A DNA stretch of 64,000 nucleotides from an uncultured Pelagibacteraceae bacterium (GTDB lineage Bacteria; Pseudomonadota; Alphaproteobacteria; Pelagibacterales; Pelagibacteraceae): assembly GCA_902556825.1 (NCBI GenBank), contig CACDXO010000002.1, forward strand, positions 1-64,000, given 5' to 3'. Shown piece by piece: positions 19,302-30,297 of this stretch. The notes below the pieces were generated by a model. The model saw only the letters and a list, made by a program, of their open reading frames with translations. It made no database searches and had not been told where the DNA came from. Both the position numbers and the translations under genes were made by a program. The stretch's first letter is position 1. The number at the start of each line of letters is the position of its first letter.

Positions 19302-20074
19302 TGGTACAAATAAACTTACCTAAAAATTCTAAAGTTCAAAAAGGCAAATTTTATAAAGATAAAACAGGTTCAAAAAATATTAGAAAAGTAAATATTTATA
19401 GATGGGATCCTTCTAGCGGCGAAAACCCTCGTATAGATACATATGAAGTTGATATGGATAATTGTCCATCAAAAGTATTAGATCTTTTGAATAAAATTAA
19501 AAATGAAATAGATCCATCCATTGCTTATAGAAGATCTTGTGCCCATGGCGTCTGTGGTTCATGTGCAATGAATATGGATGGAAAAAATGGTTTAGCATGT
19601 ACAAAACCTCATAAAGAAATTAAAGGTGATATTAATATTTATCCTTTACCTCATTTAAAAGTTCAAAAAGATTTAATTGGAGATTTAAGTACTTTATATA
19701 AACAATACGAGTCAGTTGAACCATGGTTAAAGGTTTCAAAAAAAGATGAAAATAAAGAAAACTTACAATCTATAGAAGACAGATCAAAATTAGATGGTCT
19801 TTATGAATGTATAATGTGCGCATGTTGCTCAACTTCATGCCCAAGTTATTGGTGGAATGGAGATAAATATTTAGGTCCCGCAGTTTTATTGCAAGCATAT
19901 AGATGGATTATAGATAGTAGAGATGAAGATAGAAAAGAGAGATTAAAGAAAGTTGCTGATGAACTAAAGCTTTACAGATGCCATACTATTATGAATTGTA
20001 CTAATGCATGTCCAAAAGGCTTAAATCCTGCAAAAGCAATAGCATCTATAAAGAAAATGCTTGCAACAAGTTAA
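19301..20074 (+). CDS. sdhB: Succinate dehydrogenase iron-sulfur subunit
   Basis: A 257-residue electron-transfer subunit. All three cluster motifs are visible: [15 protein letters not shown] plus a later LACTKP for [2Fe-2S], [13 protein letters not shown] for [4Fe-4S], and [17 protein letters not shown] for [3Fe-4S]. It passes electrons from SdhA to the membrane quinone site. It closes the sdhCDAB run, 24 bases before mmsA. Confidence 0.98.
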   Translation: MVQINLPKNSKVQKGKFYKDKTGSKNIRKVNIYRWDPSSGENPRIDTYEVDMDNCPSKVLDLLNKIKNEIDPSIAYRRSCAHGVCGSCAMNMDGKNGLACTKPHKEIKGDINIYPLPHLKVQKDLIGDLSTLYKQYESVEPWLKVSKKDENKENLQSIEDRSKLDGLYECIMCACCSTSCPSYWWNGDKYLGPAVLLQAYRWIIDSRDEDRKERLKKVADELKLYRCHTIMNCTNACPKGLNPAKAIASIKKMLATS

Positions 20075-20098
20075 TTACTTAATTAAATAATTTTGGCC

Positions 20099-21592
20099 AT
20101 GAATTTAATTCAACATTTTGTAAATGGAAAAATAATTCCAGGAAAATCAGAGAGAAGAGGAAAAGTATTTAACCCAGCAATTGGAGAACAAGAGTCAGAA
20201 GTAATGTTAGGTTTAAAATCAGATTTAGATGAAGCTGTTGGTGTAGCAAAAAAAGCTTTTGAGACATGGTCTTTAAAACCACCAATTCAAAGAGCAAGAG
20301 TTATGTTTAAATTCAAAGAATTAATAGAAAAAAATTCTGATGAATTAACTAAAATGATAGTTTCTGAACACGGTAAGGTATATGAAGATGCAAAAGGTTC
20401 GTTGATAAGAGGACTCGAGGTAGTAGAGTTTACTTGTGGAATTCCTCAGGTTTTAAAAGGAGAATTTACAGAAAACGTTGGAACAGATATTGATAGTTGG
20501 TCTATTAGGCAACCACTTGGTGTTTGTGCAGGTATAACTCCATTTAATTTTCCAGCAATGGTCCCCATGTGGATGTTTCCAATGGCTATTGCATGTGGAA
20601 ATACTTTTGTATTAAAACCATCAGAAAAGGATCCATCTATTTCAATTAAATTAGCAGAATTGTTTCAAGAAGCTGGGCTACCAGATGGAGTATTTAATGT
20701 AATAAATGGTGACAAGGAAGTTGTTGATGCAATTTTAACTAACAAAGATATTAAAGCTGTAAGTTTTGTAGGATCAACACCAATTGCAAAATATATTTAT
20801 GAGAATGCAGCTAAAAATGAAAAAAGAGTTCAAGCTTTGGGAGGTGCAAAAAATCACTGTGTTGTGATGCCTGATTGTGATTTAGATCAGGCTGTTAATG
20901 GTTTGATGGGTGCAGCTTATGGATCTGCTGGTGAAAGATGTATGGCTCAATCGGTTGCAGTTGCAGTTGGAAATATTGGAGATAATTTAGTTAATGAATT
21001 ATCAAAAAAAGTTGAAGCATTAAAAGTTGGACCAGGTATGGACAAAAAATCTGAAATGGGACCGTTAGTTACAAAAGAACATTTAGAAAAAGTTAAGGGT
21101 TACGTTGACCTAGGGGTTAAAGAAGGAGCAAAATTAGTAGTTGATGGAAGAAATTTAAAACTACAAGGCTATGAAAACGGTTACTATATAGGGGGATGTT
21201 TGTTTGATCATGTTAAAAAAGATATGAGAATTTATAAAGAAGAAATTTTTGGTCCTGTACTTTCTGTGGTTAGGGTAAAAGATTTTGATGAAGCTACTCA
21301 GCTAATTAATGATCATGAGTTTGGTAATGGAACAAGTATTTATACTAGAGATGGAGATGTTGGAAGAACGTTTGCTAGCAATATTAAAATTGGAATGGTT
21401 GGTATAAATATACCTATACCTGTGCCAGTGGCATTCCATAGTTTTGGTGGTTGGAAAAGATCTTTATTTGGAGATCAACATATGCATGGAGCAGAAGGTG
21501 TGAGATTTTACACAAAACTTAAAACAATAACTTCAAGATGGCCATCTGGATTAAGATCAGATCCTGAATTTGTTATGCCTACAATGAAGTAA
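20099..21592 (+). CDS. mmsA: Methylmalonate-semialdehyde dehydrogenase (CoA-acylating)
   Basis: A 497-residue aldehyde dehydrogenase of the MMSDH family, which converts methylmalonate semialdehyde (or malonate semialdehyde) to propionyl- or acetyl-CoA in valine, inositol and beta-alanine breakdown. The catalytic cysteine is in [11 protein letters not shown], the cofactor segment in [11 protein letters not shown], and the C-terminal [11 protein letters not shown] matches the family. I place the start at ATG 20099 rather than TTG 20093, since [11 protein letters not shown] is the family-like N-terminus. Its place beside TCA genes suggests feeding CoA esters into that cycle. Confidence 0.9.
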   Translation: MNLIQHFVNGKIIPGKSERRGKVFNPAIGEQESEVMLGLKSDLDEAVGVAKKAFETWSLKPPIQRARVMFKFKELIEKNSDELTKMIVSEHGKVYEDAKGSLIRGLEVVEFTCGIPQVLKGEFTENVGTDIDSWSIRQPLGVCAGITPFNFPAMVPMWMFPMAIACGNTFVLKPSEKDPSISIKLAELFQEAGLPDGVFNVINGDKEVVDAILTNKDIKAVSFVGSTPIAKYIYENAAKNEKRVQALGGAKNHCVVMPDCDLDQAVNGLMGAAYGSAGERCMAQSVAVAVGNIGDNLVNELSKKVEALKVGPGMDKKSEMGPLVTKEHLEKVKGYVDLGVKEGAKLVVDGRNLKLQGYENGYYIGGCLFDHVKKDMRIYKEEIFGPVLSVVRVKDFDEATQLINDHEFGNGTSIYTRDGDVGRTFASNIKIGMVGINIPIPVPVAFHSFGGWKRSLFGDQHMHGAEGVRFYTKLKTITSRWPSGLRSDPEFVMPTMK

Positions 21593-21596
21593 GAAT

Positions 21597-22562
21597 ATGT
21601 CAAAAAAAATATCATTAATTGGTGCTGGACAAATTGGTGGAACACTCGCACACTTAATTGGTTTAAAGGAACTAGCAGATGAAGTTGTAATGTTTGATGT
21701 TGCAAGCGGTATTGCCAAAGGGAAAGCATTAGATATAGCTCAATCATCATCGGTCGATGGTTTTAATGTTAAATTATCCGGAACAGATAATTACGAAGAT
21801 ATTAAAGATTCTGATGTAATTATTATAACTGCAGGAGTTCCTAGAAAACCTGGCATGAGTAGAGATGATTTATTAGGAATAAATTTAAAAATTATAAAAC
21901 AAGTAGCTGATGGTATAAAAAAAAATGCACCTAATGCATTTGTAATATGTATTACTAATCCATTAGACGTTATGGTAATGGCTTTTCAAAAATATTCAGG
22001 ACTTCCAGCAAATAAAGTCGTTGGTATGGCAGGAATATTAGACAGCTCAAGGTTCAAATTGTTTTTGTCACTTGAACTTAAAGTTCCTGTTAAAGAAATA
22101 GAAGCAATGGTTATGGGTGGCCATGGAGATACAATGGTTCCATTACCAAGATTTACAAAAGTTTCAGGAAAACCTTTATTAGATTTAGTTAAAGAGGGAA
22201 AATTATCAGCAGAAAGATTAGAGGAAATTAATCAAAGAACCAGAGATGGTGGTGCTGAAATTGTTAAATATTTAGAAAAAGGCTCAGCATTTTATGCCCC
22301 AGCAGCATCAGGAGTTCAAATGGCTGAAGCATACTTAAAAGATGAAAAAAAATTACTTCCTTGTGCTGTACAGCTTAATGGAGAGTATGGTGTTAAAAAT
22401 ATTTTTGCAGGAGTTCCAGTCATAATTGGAAAGAATGGTGTAGAGAAGATCGAAGAAATAAATTTAGACGAAAAAGAAAAAAATCAATTTATGCATTCAA
22501 TAGATGCAGTTAAAAAGTTATGGGAAACAGCATCAGTAATAGATAAAGATCTTTCTAAGTAA
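21597..22562 (+). CDS. mdh: Malate dehydrogenase
   Basis: A 321-residue LDH-like malate dehydrogenase of the type common in alphaproteobacteria. [11 protein letters not shown] is the NAD-binding loop; [14 protein letters not shown] carries the substrate-specificity Arg residues (Arg at the position where LDHs have Gln indicates malate), and GGHGDTMVP the catalytic histidine. It interconverts malate and oxaloacetate. Two bases after its stop the sucC ATG follows, forming the classical mdh-sucCD-sucAB order. Confidence 0.96.
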   Translation: MSKKISLIGAGQIGGTLAHLIGLKELADEVVMFDVASGIAKGKALDIAQSSSVDGFNVKLSGTDNYEDIKDSDVIIITAGVPRKPGMSRDDLLGINLKIIKQVADGIKKNAPNAFVICITNPLDVMVMAFQKYSGLPANKVVGMAGILDSSRFKLFLSLELKVPVKEIEAMVMGGHGDTMVPLPRFTKVSGKPLLDLVKEGKLSAERLEEINQRTRDGGAEIVKYLEKGSAFYAPAASGVQMAEAYLKDEKKLLPCAVQLNGEYGVKNIFAGVPVIIGKNGVEKIEEINLDEKEKNQFMHSIDAVKKLWETASVIDKDLSK

Positions 22563-22564
22563 TA

Positions 22565-23726
22565 ATGAATATTCACGAGCATCAAGCTAAAGAAATTTTA
22601 AAAAAATATGGCGTAATTGTACCAGAAGGTGTTTTTTCACACTCGGTTGAAGAATTACTAGAAAAGGCAAAAACATTAAAAACAGAAAAGTTTGTTTTAA
22701 AAGCACAGATTCATGCTGGAGGACGAGGAAAAGCAGGAGGTATAAAGATTGTGAATACAATAGAAGAGCTAAATTCAGCGGCTAAAGAAATGTTAGGAAA
22801 AAAATTGATAACTCAACAGACAGGGCCTCGAGGAAGAGAAGTTAAAAGACTATATGTTGAATCATCTTCAGAAATTGAAAAAGAATTTTATCTTTCTTGT
22901 TTAGTTGATAGAACAAGTTCTAAGATTGCTTTTATTTCAAGTGATCAAGGTGGAATGGATATTGAGGAAGTTGCAAAAAATAACCCAAAAAAAATTGTAA
23001 CTACTAAAGTTAATTTAGAAGACAAAATATCAGATATAGATTGTGAAAAAATTGTAGAAATATTTAATTTAAGTTTAGATGCAAAAAAACAGGCTATAAA
23101 TTTGATTAAATCAATATACAAAATGTTTATTGATGTAGATGCTAATCTTGTTGAAATAAATCCATTGATTTTAACTAAAGAAAATAAAATTATTTGCTTA
23201 GATGCAAAAATGAGCTTTGATGATAATGCATTGTTTAGAAATCCAGAAATTTTAAATTTAAGAGACTTAAATGAGGAAGAAGAGATAGAAATAGAAGCGA
23301 GTAAACATGGTTTATCTTATATAAAATTAGAAGGTAGAATAGGATGTATGGTTAATGGTGCAGGTTTAGCGATGGCAACAATGGATATAATTAAGTTACA
23401 TGGAGAAGAACCGGCAAATTTTTTAGATGTTGGTGGAGGAGCGTCAAAAGAAAAAGTTTCAGCAGCATTTAAAATAATTTTATCAGATAAAAATGTAAAA
23501 GGAATTTTAATAAATATTTTTTGGTGGCATAATGAGATGTGATGTTCTTGCACAAGGCGTTGTAGATGCTGCCAAAGAAATCAAAATTGAAGTTCCTTTA
23601 GTTGTAAGATTAGCTGGAACAAAATTTGAGGAAGGAAAAAAAATATTGGATAATTCAGGTTTAAAAATTATATCTGCATCGGATTTGTCTGATGCGGCAA
23701 AAAAAGTTGTTAATTCGATTAAATAA
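22565..23726 (+). CDS. sucC: Succinyl-CoA synthetase beta subunit, frameshifted in this sequence
   Basis: ATP-grasp subunit of succinyl-CoA synthetase. The first frame (22565-23542) encodes 325 residues from [12 protein letters not shown] through [18 protein letters not shown] and [12 protein letters not shown], then goes off family after ILINIF and stops. The +1-shifted frame continues exactly with the missing family sequence [14 protein letters not shown]...[12 protein letters not shown], ending at TAA 23724-23726. Removing one T from the run of six at 23517-23522 restores a single protein of about 386 residues, the normal SucC size. Everything else is intact and sucD follows in place, so a base-call or assembly error in the homopolymer is most likely; a real mutation or slippage cannot be excluded. 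Confidence 0.9.
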
Positions 23727-23727
23727 A

Positions 23728-24603
23728 ATGTCAATTTTAGTTAACAAAAATACAAAAGTAATATGCCAGGGTTTTACAGGAAAACATGGTACGTTTCACT
23801 CTGAACAAGCAATTAAATATGGAACTAATTTAGTTGGAGGTGTAACACCCAAAAAAGGTGGTCAAATGCATCTATCAAAACCAGTTTTTAATTCAGTTAA
23901 AGAAGCAAGAGAAAAAACTGGTGCAAATGCCTCCATGATTTATGTTCCAGCTAAGTTTGCTGCCTCAGCTATTATAGAAGCCATAGAAGCATCTATTGAA
24001 TTAATAGCATGTATTACTGAAGGAATACCAGTTTTAGACATGTTAAAAGTTAAAAAAAAATTAAGTAATTCTAATTCAAGACTAATTGGACCTAATTGCC
24101 CTGGAATTATTACTCCGGGAGAATGCAAAATTGGAATAATGCCAGGAAATATTCATAAAAAGGGTTCTGTTGGAATTGTATCTAGATCTGGAACCTTAAC
24201 TTACGAAGCTGTTGCACAAACCACAGATAATGGACTGGGCCAATCAACTTGTATAGGAATTGGTGGTGATCCTATCAATGGGACAAACTTTATTGATTGT
24301 TTAGATTTATTTTTAAATGATGAAGAAACAAAATCTATATTAATTATAGGTGAAATAGGCGGAACAGCTGAGGAGGAAGCAGCAGAGTTTTTCAAAAATC
24401 ATAAAATAAAAAAACCTATGGTTGGTTTTATAGCGGGAATTACAGCTCCACCAGGAAGAAGAATGGGTCATGCGGGAGCTATAATTTCTGGAGGAAAAGG
24501 TGGAGCAGAAGACAAAATAAAAAAAATGGAAGATTGTGGCATAACGATTGCAAAATCACCTGCAGAAATTGGCAAAACACTATTAAATAAATTGTCTAAT
24601 TGA
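23728..24603 (+). CDS. sucD: Succinyl-CoA synthetase alpha subunit
   Basis: A 291-residue subunit that binds CoA and carries the phosphohistidine. I start it at ATG 23728 ([15 protein letters not shown]), one base after the sucC stop; an ATG further upstream at 23692 lies within sucC and adds non-family sequence. [11 protein letters not shown] and GGVTPKKGG bind Co[11 protein letters not shown] and GRSGTLTYE-type segments are present (here SRSGTLTYE), and the active histidine is in [14 protein letters not shown]. Confidence 0.95.
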   Translation: MSILVNKNTKVICQGFTGKHGTFHSEQAIKYGTNLVGGVTPKKGGQMHLSKPVFNSVKEAREKTGANASMIYVPAKFAASAIIEAIEASIELIACITEGIPVLDMLKVKKKLSNSNSRLIGPNCPGIITPGECKIGIMPGNIHKKGSVGIVSRSGTLTYEAVAQTTDNGLGQSTCIGIGGDPINGTNFIDCLDLFLNDEETKSILIIGEIGGTAEEEAAEFFKNHKIKKPMVGFIAGITAPPGRRMGHAGAIISGGKGGAEDKIKKMEDCGITIAKSPAEIGKTLLNKLSN

Positions 24604-24627
24604 AATATACTCTTTAAGTACTATACT
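24600..24627 (+). promoter_or_regulatory. Probable sigma-70 promoter for sucA
   Basis: TTGAAA (24600-24605), a 16-base spacer and TATACT (24622-24627), each matching consensus at five of six positions. Transcription would begin about 24634, only about four bases before the sucA ATG at 24638, giving a nearly leaderless mRNA. Confidence 0.5.
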
Positions 24628-24637
24628 AAATCATTAA

Positions 24638-27550
24638 ATGTCATCATCAAAAAATTTAGAGTATAAAAAAACGTCTTTTTTATCTAAAAGTAATAGTGCA
24701 TTCATAGAACAGATGTATCTAAAATTTATCAATAGAGATTCTGATTTACCAGAAAGTTGGAAAAAATATTTTATAGAAATTGGAGAAGAATTTGAAGTTG
24801 TTGCAAAAGAAATAAACGGACCATCTTGGAATCCAATTAAGAAAAAAGTGAATTTAGATTTAATACAAGCAAATTTTGATAAAGATCAAAATAATTTATC
24901 TAAAGGAAATATAAAAAGTACAATTAATAAAAAAGAACTTTCTGAGGAGAATAGGAGATCAATTAGAGCAGTATCTCTAGTCAGATCTTATAGACAAAGA
25001 GGACATTTAATTGCAAACCTTGATCCGTTAGAATTAAGAAAAATTGAATATTTAGATGAATTACATCCAGAAAGTTATGGATTTATTAAATCAGACTATA
25101 ATAAAAAAATTTACTTAGATGGAATAGCAAATAGAAATTACTCAACTATAAAAGAAATTTTATCTTTCTTAAGAAAAACTTATTGTGGAAAAATTGGCTA
25201 TGAATATATGCATATTTCAAATCCAACGGAAAGAAAATGGTTTAGAGATAGAGTTGAAAAAGATGAAAATGCTTTACAATTTACGAAAAATGGCAAGGAA
25301 GCTATTTTAAATAAAATAATTCAAGCAGAAGGATTTGAAAAATTTTTAAATACAAAATATGTTGGAACCAAAAGATTTGGTTTAGATGGGGCGGAAAGTT
25401 TAATTCCTGCATTAGAGCAAATAATAAAAATTGGTAGTCAAAATAATGTAAAAGAAGTCAAAATTGGAATGTCTCATAGAGGAAGACTGAATGTTTTGGC
25501 AAATGTTTTACAGAAATCATACAAAAGAATATTTAATGAGTTCGCTGGAGAAATAGACTCTTCTTCAGACGATGATAGCGCTGGTGATGTTAAATACCAT
25601 TTAGGAGCATCATCAGATAGGGTATTTGATGGTAATTCAGTTCATGTAAGTCTTACGGATAATCCATCTCATTTGGAAGCTGTAAACCCTGTAGTTTTGG
25701 GCCAAACAAGAGCAAAGCAATTTTTTCATAACGATAAAGAGAGAAAAAAAGTAATTCCTATATTAATTCATGGTGATGCTTCATTTGCTGGCCAGGGTAT
25801 CGTTGCTGAGTGCTTTGCGATGTCTGGCTTGCCTGGTCATAATACTGGTGGGACGATTCATTTTATAATTAATAATCAAATAGGATTTACAACAAGCCCA
25901 AGATTTGCCCGTTCATCCCCACATCCTTCTGACGTAGCAAAAATGGTAGATTCACCAATTATTCACGCCAACGGCGATGATCCAGAATCTGTTGTATATG
26001 CAGCTAGGATAGCTGGTGAATTTAGGCTTAAATTTAATAGAGACGTAGTAGTTGATTTGGTTTGTTATAGAAGATTTGGTCACAACGAAGGAGACGAACC
26101 TTCATTTACTCAACCATTAATGTATAAAAAAATTAAATCTCATCCATCCACAGTAAAAATATATGGAAATAAATTAGTTAATGAAAAAACTATTTTATCT
26201 GAAGATTTAAACAATCAGATTAAAAAATTTAAAGATCTTCTTGATGATCAATATAAAAATGCAAAAAATTATAAGCCAAAAATTGAGTGGTTTGAAGGAA
26301 CATGGTCAAGATATAAACCAAGAAGAGGACAAGATAAAAGAGGAGATTCAGGCTATTCAACTACTAAACTTTTAGAAATTTCAGATAAAATACACTCACT
26401 TTCGCCTGAGCTAAATATCCACAAAACTATAGTTAAAATTTTTGAAGCTAGAAAAAATTCTATGAATAAAGGAAATGGAATTGATTGGTCTACTGCTGAG
26501 GCTCTTGCATTTGGTTCATTATTAGAAGAAGGATATCCAGTGAGACTTGTTGGACAAGATTCTGGAAGAGGAACTTTTAGTCAGAGGCATTCAGTATTAA
26601 GAAATCAAATTGATAATTCAAGATATATCCCATTAAATAATATTTCAGAAAAGCAAAAAAATTTTGAAATAGTTGATAGCTTTTTATCTGAATTAGCAGT
26701 TTTAGGTTTTGAATATGGTTATAGTTTAGTCGAACCTAATACATTAACTATTTGGGAAGCTCAATTTGGTGATTTTGCAAATGGAGCTCAAGTTATAATT
26801 GACCAATTTATTTCTTCAGGAGAAAGAAAATGGTTGAGAGCGTCTGGTTTAGTATTATTGTTGCCACATGGTTTTGAAGGTCAAGGTCCAGAACATTCAT
26901 CTGCAAGATTAGAAAGATTTTTGCAATTATGTTCGAATGATAATATGCAAGTAATGAATTGTACTACACCTGCAAATTATTTTCATGCTCTAAGAAGACA
27001 AATGCATAGAGATTTTAGAAAGCCGTTAGTTATTATGACACCAAAATCTTTACTAAGAAATAAATATTGTGTTTCACAAATTGATGATTTTAGTAAAAAA
27101 AATTCTTTTCATAGAGTTTTATGGGACCATTCAATGGATCCAAAAACGAAGGGATTTATTAAATTGAAAAAAAATAATGAAATAAAAAAAGTAATATTAT
27201 GCTCAGGAAAAATATATTTTGATCTTTTATCAGAAAGAGAAAAATTAAAAAAAGATGATGTTATTTTATTTAGAATTGAACAACTTTATCCTTTTCCAGC
27301 AAAAAGCTTAGTAAAAGAAATTAAACCGTTTGCACAAAATGCTAAATTTTATTGGTGCCAGGAAGAGCCAAAAAATATGGGCGCATGGCTGTTGGTGAGA
27401 GATTATATCCAATGGACATTAGATTATATAAAAGCTAAAAATAGAGAAATTTCTTATATTGGGAGAAATCCTGATGCAACGCCAGCTACAGGTTATGCAA
27501 AAAGACATTTAGCTCAACAAAAAGAAATAATTGATATAGTTTTTAATTAA
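24638..27550 (+). CDS. sucA: 2-oxoglutarate dehydrogenase E1 component
   Basis: A 970-residue thiamine-diphosphate enzyme that decarboxylates 2-oxoglutarate and succinylates the E2 lipoyl group. The N-terminal E2-binding segment (YLKFINRDSDLPESWKKYF) is present. ThDP and substrate sites include GMSHRGRLNVLANV, HGDASFAGQGIVAE, and RRFGHNEGDEP; the C-terminal transketolase-like part contains GQDSGRGTFSQRH and QFGDFANGAQV. Length is slightly longer than E. coli SucA (933) but normal for alphaproteobacteria. It opens the sucA-sucB-lpdA set. Confidence 0.97.
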   Translation: MSSSKNLEYKKTSFLSKSNSAFIEQMYLKFINRDSDLPESWKKYFIEIGEEFEVVAKEINGPSWNPIKKKVNLDLIQANFDKDQNNLSKGNIKSTINKKELSEENRRSIRAVSLVRSYRQRGHLIANLDPLELRKIEYLDELHPESYGFIKSDYNKKIYLDGIANRNYSTIKEILSFLRKTYCGKIGYEYMHISNPTERKWFRDRVEKDENALQFTKNGKEAILNKIIQAEGFEKFLNTKYVGTKRFGLDGAESLIPALEQIIKIGSQNNVKEVKIGMSHRGRLNVLANVLQKSYKRIFNEFAGEIDSSSDDDSAGDVKYHLGASSDRVFDGNSVHVSLTDNPSHLEAVNPVVLGQTRAKQFFHNDKERKKVIPILIHGDASFAGQGIVAECFAMSGLPGHNTGGTIHFIINNQIGFTTSPRFARSSPHPSDVAKMVDSPIIHANGDDPESVVYAARIAGEFRLKFNRDVVVDLVCYRRFGHNEGDEPSFTQPLMYKKIKSHPSTVKIYGNKLVNEKTILSEDLNNQIKKFKDLLDDQYKNAKNYKPKIEWFEGTWSRYKPRRGQDKRGDSGYSTTKLLEISDKIHSLSPELNIHKTIVKIFEARKNSMNKGNGIDWSTAEALAFGSLLEEGYPVRLVGQDSGRGTFSQRHSVLRNQIDNSRYIPLNNISEKQKNFEIVDSFLSELAVLGFEYGYSLVEPNTLTIWEAQFGDFANGAQVIIDQFISSGERKWLRASGLVLLLPHGFEGQGPEHSSARLERFLQLCSNDNMQVMNCTTPANYFHALRRQMHRDFRKPLVIMTPKSLLRNKYCVSQIDDFSKKNSFHRVLWDHSMDPKTKGFIKLKKNNEIKKVILCSGKIYFDLLSEREKLKKDDVILFRIEQLYPFPAKSLVKEIKPFAQNAKFYWCQEEPKNMGAWLLVRDYIQWTLDYIKAKNREISYIGRNPDATPATGYAKRHLAQQKEIIDIVFN

Positions 27551-27553
27551 AAA

Positions 27554-28876
27554 ATGACAGAAAAAATTTTAGTACCTGTACTTGGAGAGAGTATTACTGA
27601 GGCAACTGTTTCTAAATGGTTGAAAAGTAAAGGTGATAATATTAGCGCAGATGAACCAATTGTAGAACTAGAGACGGATAAAGTTAATTTGGAAGTTCCA
27701 TCTCCTATAAGTGGAAAAATAACAGCAATTAATTTTAAAGATGGTGACACTGTAGAAGTTGGTGCTGTTCTAGGTGAAATATCAGAAGGACCTGGAGACC
27801 AAAAACAAGAGGACAATAAAAATTTTGAAAAACCTAAAAATAAGACATCTGATAATGTAATTAATTTTGAAAAAGAAAAAAAACAAAATCCAAAAATTTT
27901 TGAAAATGAAGAGAATGAAGAACCGTTAGTTTTAACTGAAGAAAAACCATTAACTTCAAATAAGGATGAACCATTAGTTTTAACAAAAGAGATACCTAGT
28001 AAACAAAAAATAATTAGTGAAAAAGTATTATCTCCTGCAGTGAGAAAAATTGTAGAAGAAAACAAGATTGATATACAATCGATTAAAGGAACAGGTAAGT
28101 CTGGTCAAATTTTAAAAGGTGATTTAATTAGTTTAATGGGATCATCCCCGCAACCATCTGAAAGAAAATTAAAATATGGTGAAGAGGAAAGAATTAAAAT
28201 GAGCAGACTAAGACAAACCATAGCAAAAAGATTGAAAGAAGCTCAAGAAAATGCAGCCATGTTAACCACATTCAATGAGGTCGATATGACAAATATTATT
28301 GAAATGAGAAAAAATAACCAAGAAGATTTTCAAAAAAGATTTGGAATAAAACTTGGTTTTATGTCTTTTTTTGTTAAAGCTTGTGTACTTGGATTAAAAT
28401 CGTTTCCAGCAATTAATGCGGAGATAGAAGGTCAAGAAATTATATATAAAAATTATTATAATATAAGTTTTGCTGTTGGAACTGAAAAAGGTTTAGTAGT
28501 TCCAGTAATAAGAAATGCAGACGAACTATCATTTGCAGAAATAGAAAAAAATATAAAAGCAATTTCTGAAAAAGCTAGAGAAGGAAAATTAACTATTGAT
28601 GACTTACAAGGTGGAACATTCACAATAAGTAATGGAGGTGTATATGGCTCTATGCTATCAACTCCAATTCTTAATCCACCACAATCAGGGGTTCTAGGAA
28701 TGCATAATATTGTTGAAAGACCGATTGCAATAGATGGAGAAATTGAAATTAGACCAGTTATGTATTTAGCTTTATCATATGACCATAGAATAATTGATGG
28801 AAAAGATTCAGTTTCTTTTTTAAAGTTAATAAAAGAAAATCTTGAGGACCCAGGAAAGTTATTTTTAGATCTTTAA
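27554..28876 (+). CDS. sucB: 2-oxoglutarate dehydrogenase E2, dihydrolipoyl succinyltransferase
   Basis: A 440-residue E2. The single lipoyl domain (residues 1-78) has the lipoylated lysine in ETDKVNLE; an Asp/Glu/Lys-rich linker (about 80-155) contains the segment EPLVLT twice; the peripheral-subunit-binding domain follows ([26 protein letters not shown]); the C-terminal catalytic domain ends with [10 protein letters not shown], holding the catalytic His and Asp. Three bases separate it from sucA and one base from lpdA, so the three subunits are made from one message. Confidence 0.96.
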   Translation: MTEKILVPVLGESITEATVSKWLKSKGDNISADEPIVELETDKVNLEVPSPISGKITAINFKDGDTVEVGAVLGEISEGPGDQKQEDNKNFEKPKNKTSDNVINFEKEKKQNPKIFENEENEEPLVLTEEKPLTSNKDEPLVLTKEIPSKQKIISEKVLSPAVRKIVEENKIDIQSIKGTGKSGQILKGDLISLMGSSPQPSERKLKYGEEERIKMSRLRQTIAKRLKEAQENAAMLTTFNEVDMTNIIEMRKNNQEDFQKRFGIKLGFMSFFVKACVLGLKSFPAINAEIEGQEIIYKNYYNISFAVGTEKGLVVPVIRNADELSFAEIEKNIKAISEKAREGKLTIDDLQGGTFTISNGGVYGSMLSTPILNPPQSGVLGMHNIVERPIAIDGEIEIRPVMYLALSYDHRIIDGKDSVSFLKLIKENLEDPGKLFLDL

Positions 28877-28877
28877 A

Positions 28878-30278
28878 ATGTTAGATAAATTTCAAGCAAC
28901 TATAATTGGAGGTGGTCCAGGAGGTTATGTTTGCGCAATAAGATTAGCACAATTAGGTATTAAAACTGCATGCATTGAATCTAGGGGAACTCTAGGAGGT
29001 ACTTGTTTAAATATTGGATGTATACCTTCAAAAAATTTGCTAAATCTTTCAGAAAATTTTCATAAAGCAAAAAATTTCTCAAAAATTGGAATTGAAGTTG
29101 GTGAGGTTAAGCTAAATCTTCAAAAAATGATGGAAAATAAAGATAAAGCTGTAATGACTTTGACAAAAGGCGTAGAATTTTTATTCAAAAAAAATAAGGT
29201 AACTTATTTTAAAGGAATTGGTAAATTAAAATCACCAACCGAAATAACAATTGTAGATAAAGAAAATAAAGAAACAAATATTCAATCTGATAATATAATT
29301 ATAAGTACTGGTTCAGAACCTACCCCTCTTCCAGGAATAGAATTTGATGAAGAAAAAATAATATCTTCTACTGGTGCTTTATCATTAAAATCTGTACCAA
29401 AAAAAATGTTAGTTGTGGGTGGCGGTTATATTGGTTTAGAAATGGGATCTGTTTGGTCACGACTAGGATCAGAAGTGCATGTTGTTGAATTTTTAGATCA
29501 TATTACACCAGGTATGGATAAAGAAATTTCAAATGAATTTATGAAAATTTTAAAGAAGCAAGGTTTAAATTTTCATTTAGAAACAAAAGTTGAAAAAATA
29601 TCAAAATCAAAAAATGGGGTTATAATTGAAACTTCAGACAAACAAGGAAAAAAAATAAAATTTGAAAGTGATGTAGCTTTGATTTCTGTAGGTAGAAAAC
29701 CTTATACAAAAAATCTGAATTTAAAAAAAGTAGGTATAAAATTAGATGAAAAAAAAAGAATAAAAGTCGACAAGAATTATCAAACAAACATAAAAAATAT
29801 TTATGCTATTGGCGATGTTATTGAGGGTCCAATGCTAGCCCATAAAGCTGAAGAAGAAGGAATAGCTGTTGCAGAATTAATTTCAGGCCAATCTGGTCAT
29901 GTTAATTATGAGGTAATACCTGGTGTTATTTATACAACACCCGAAGTAGCTTCAGTTGGTAAAACTGAAGAACAACTTAAAGAAAAAAATCAAAAATATA
30001 AAATTGGAAAATTTCCTTTTATGGCGAATTCAAGAGCAAAAGCAATTGATGAACCAGATGGTTTTGTTAAAATTTTAGCCGATGCAACCACAGATAAAGT
30101 TTTAGGTGTTCATTTGATAGGCCCGCATGCCGGAGAATTGATTGCAGAAATGGCTATAGCAATGGAATTTGGAGCTAGCTCTGAAGATATTGCTAGAACT
30201 TGTCATGCTCATCCTACTTTTTCTGAAGCTGTGAAAGAAGCAGCATTATCAGTAGAAAAAAGACAAATTCACTCGTAG
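28878..30278 (+). CDS. lpdA: Dihydrolipoyl dehydrogenase (E3)
   Basis: A 466-residue flavoprotein disulfide reductase that reoxidises dihydrolipoamide with NAD. The FAD motif GGGPGGYVCAIR is at the N-terminus, the redox disulfide is in GGTCLNIGCIPSK, the NAD motif is VVGGGYIGLEMGS, and the C-terminal interface carries the catalytic His-Glu pair in HAHPTFSEA. It is the third gene of the 2-oxoglutarate dehydrogenase set and may also serve other lipoyl complexes. Confidence 0.96.
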   Translation: MLDKFQATIIGGGPGGYVCAIRLAQLGIKTACIESRGTLGGTCLNIGCIPSKNLLNLSENFHKAKNFSKIGIEVGEVKLNLQKMMENKDKAVMTLTKGVEFLFKKNKVTYFKGIGKLKSPTEITIVDKENKETNIQSDNIIISTGSEPTPLPGIEFDEEKIISSTGALSLKSVPKKMLVVGGGYIGLEMGSVWSRLGSEVHVVEFLDHITPGMDKEISNEFMKILKKQGLNFHLETKVEKISKSKNGVIIETSDKQGKKIKFESDVALISVGRKPYTKNLNLKKVGIKLDEKKRIKVDKNYQTNIKNIYAIGDVIEGPMLAHKAEEEGIAVAELISGQSGHVNYEVIPGVIYTTPEVASVGKTEEQLKEKNQKYKIGKFPFMANSRAKAIDEPDGFVKILADATTDKVLGVHLIGPHAGELIAEMAIAMEFGASSEDIARTCHAHPTFSEAVKEAALSVEKRQIHS

Positions 30279-30297
30279 TATATTTTCATATGAAAAT

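Noticed and set aside
23517-23726. Programmed ribosomal frameshift in sucC
   Set aside because: No family precedent and no downstream stimulatory structure seen; a homopolymer error or slippage is simpler.
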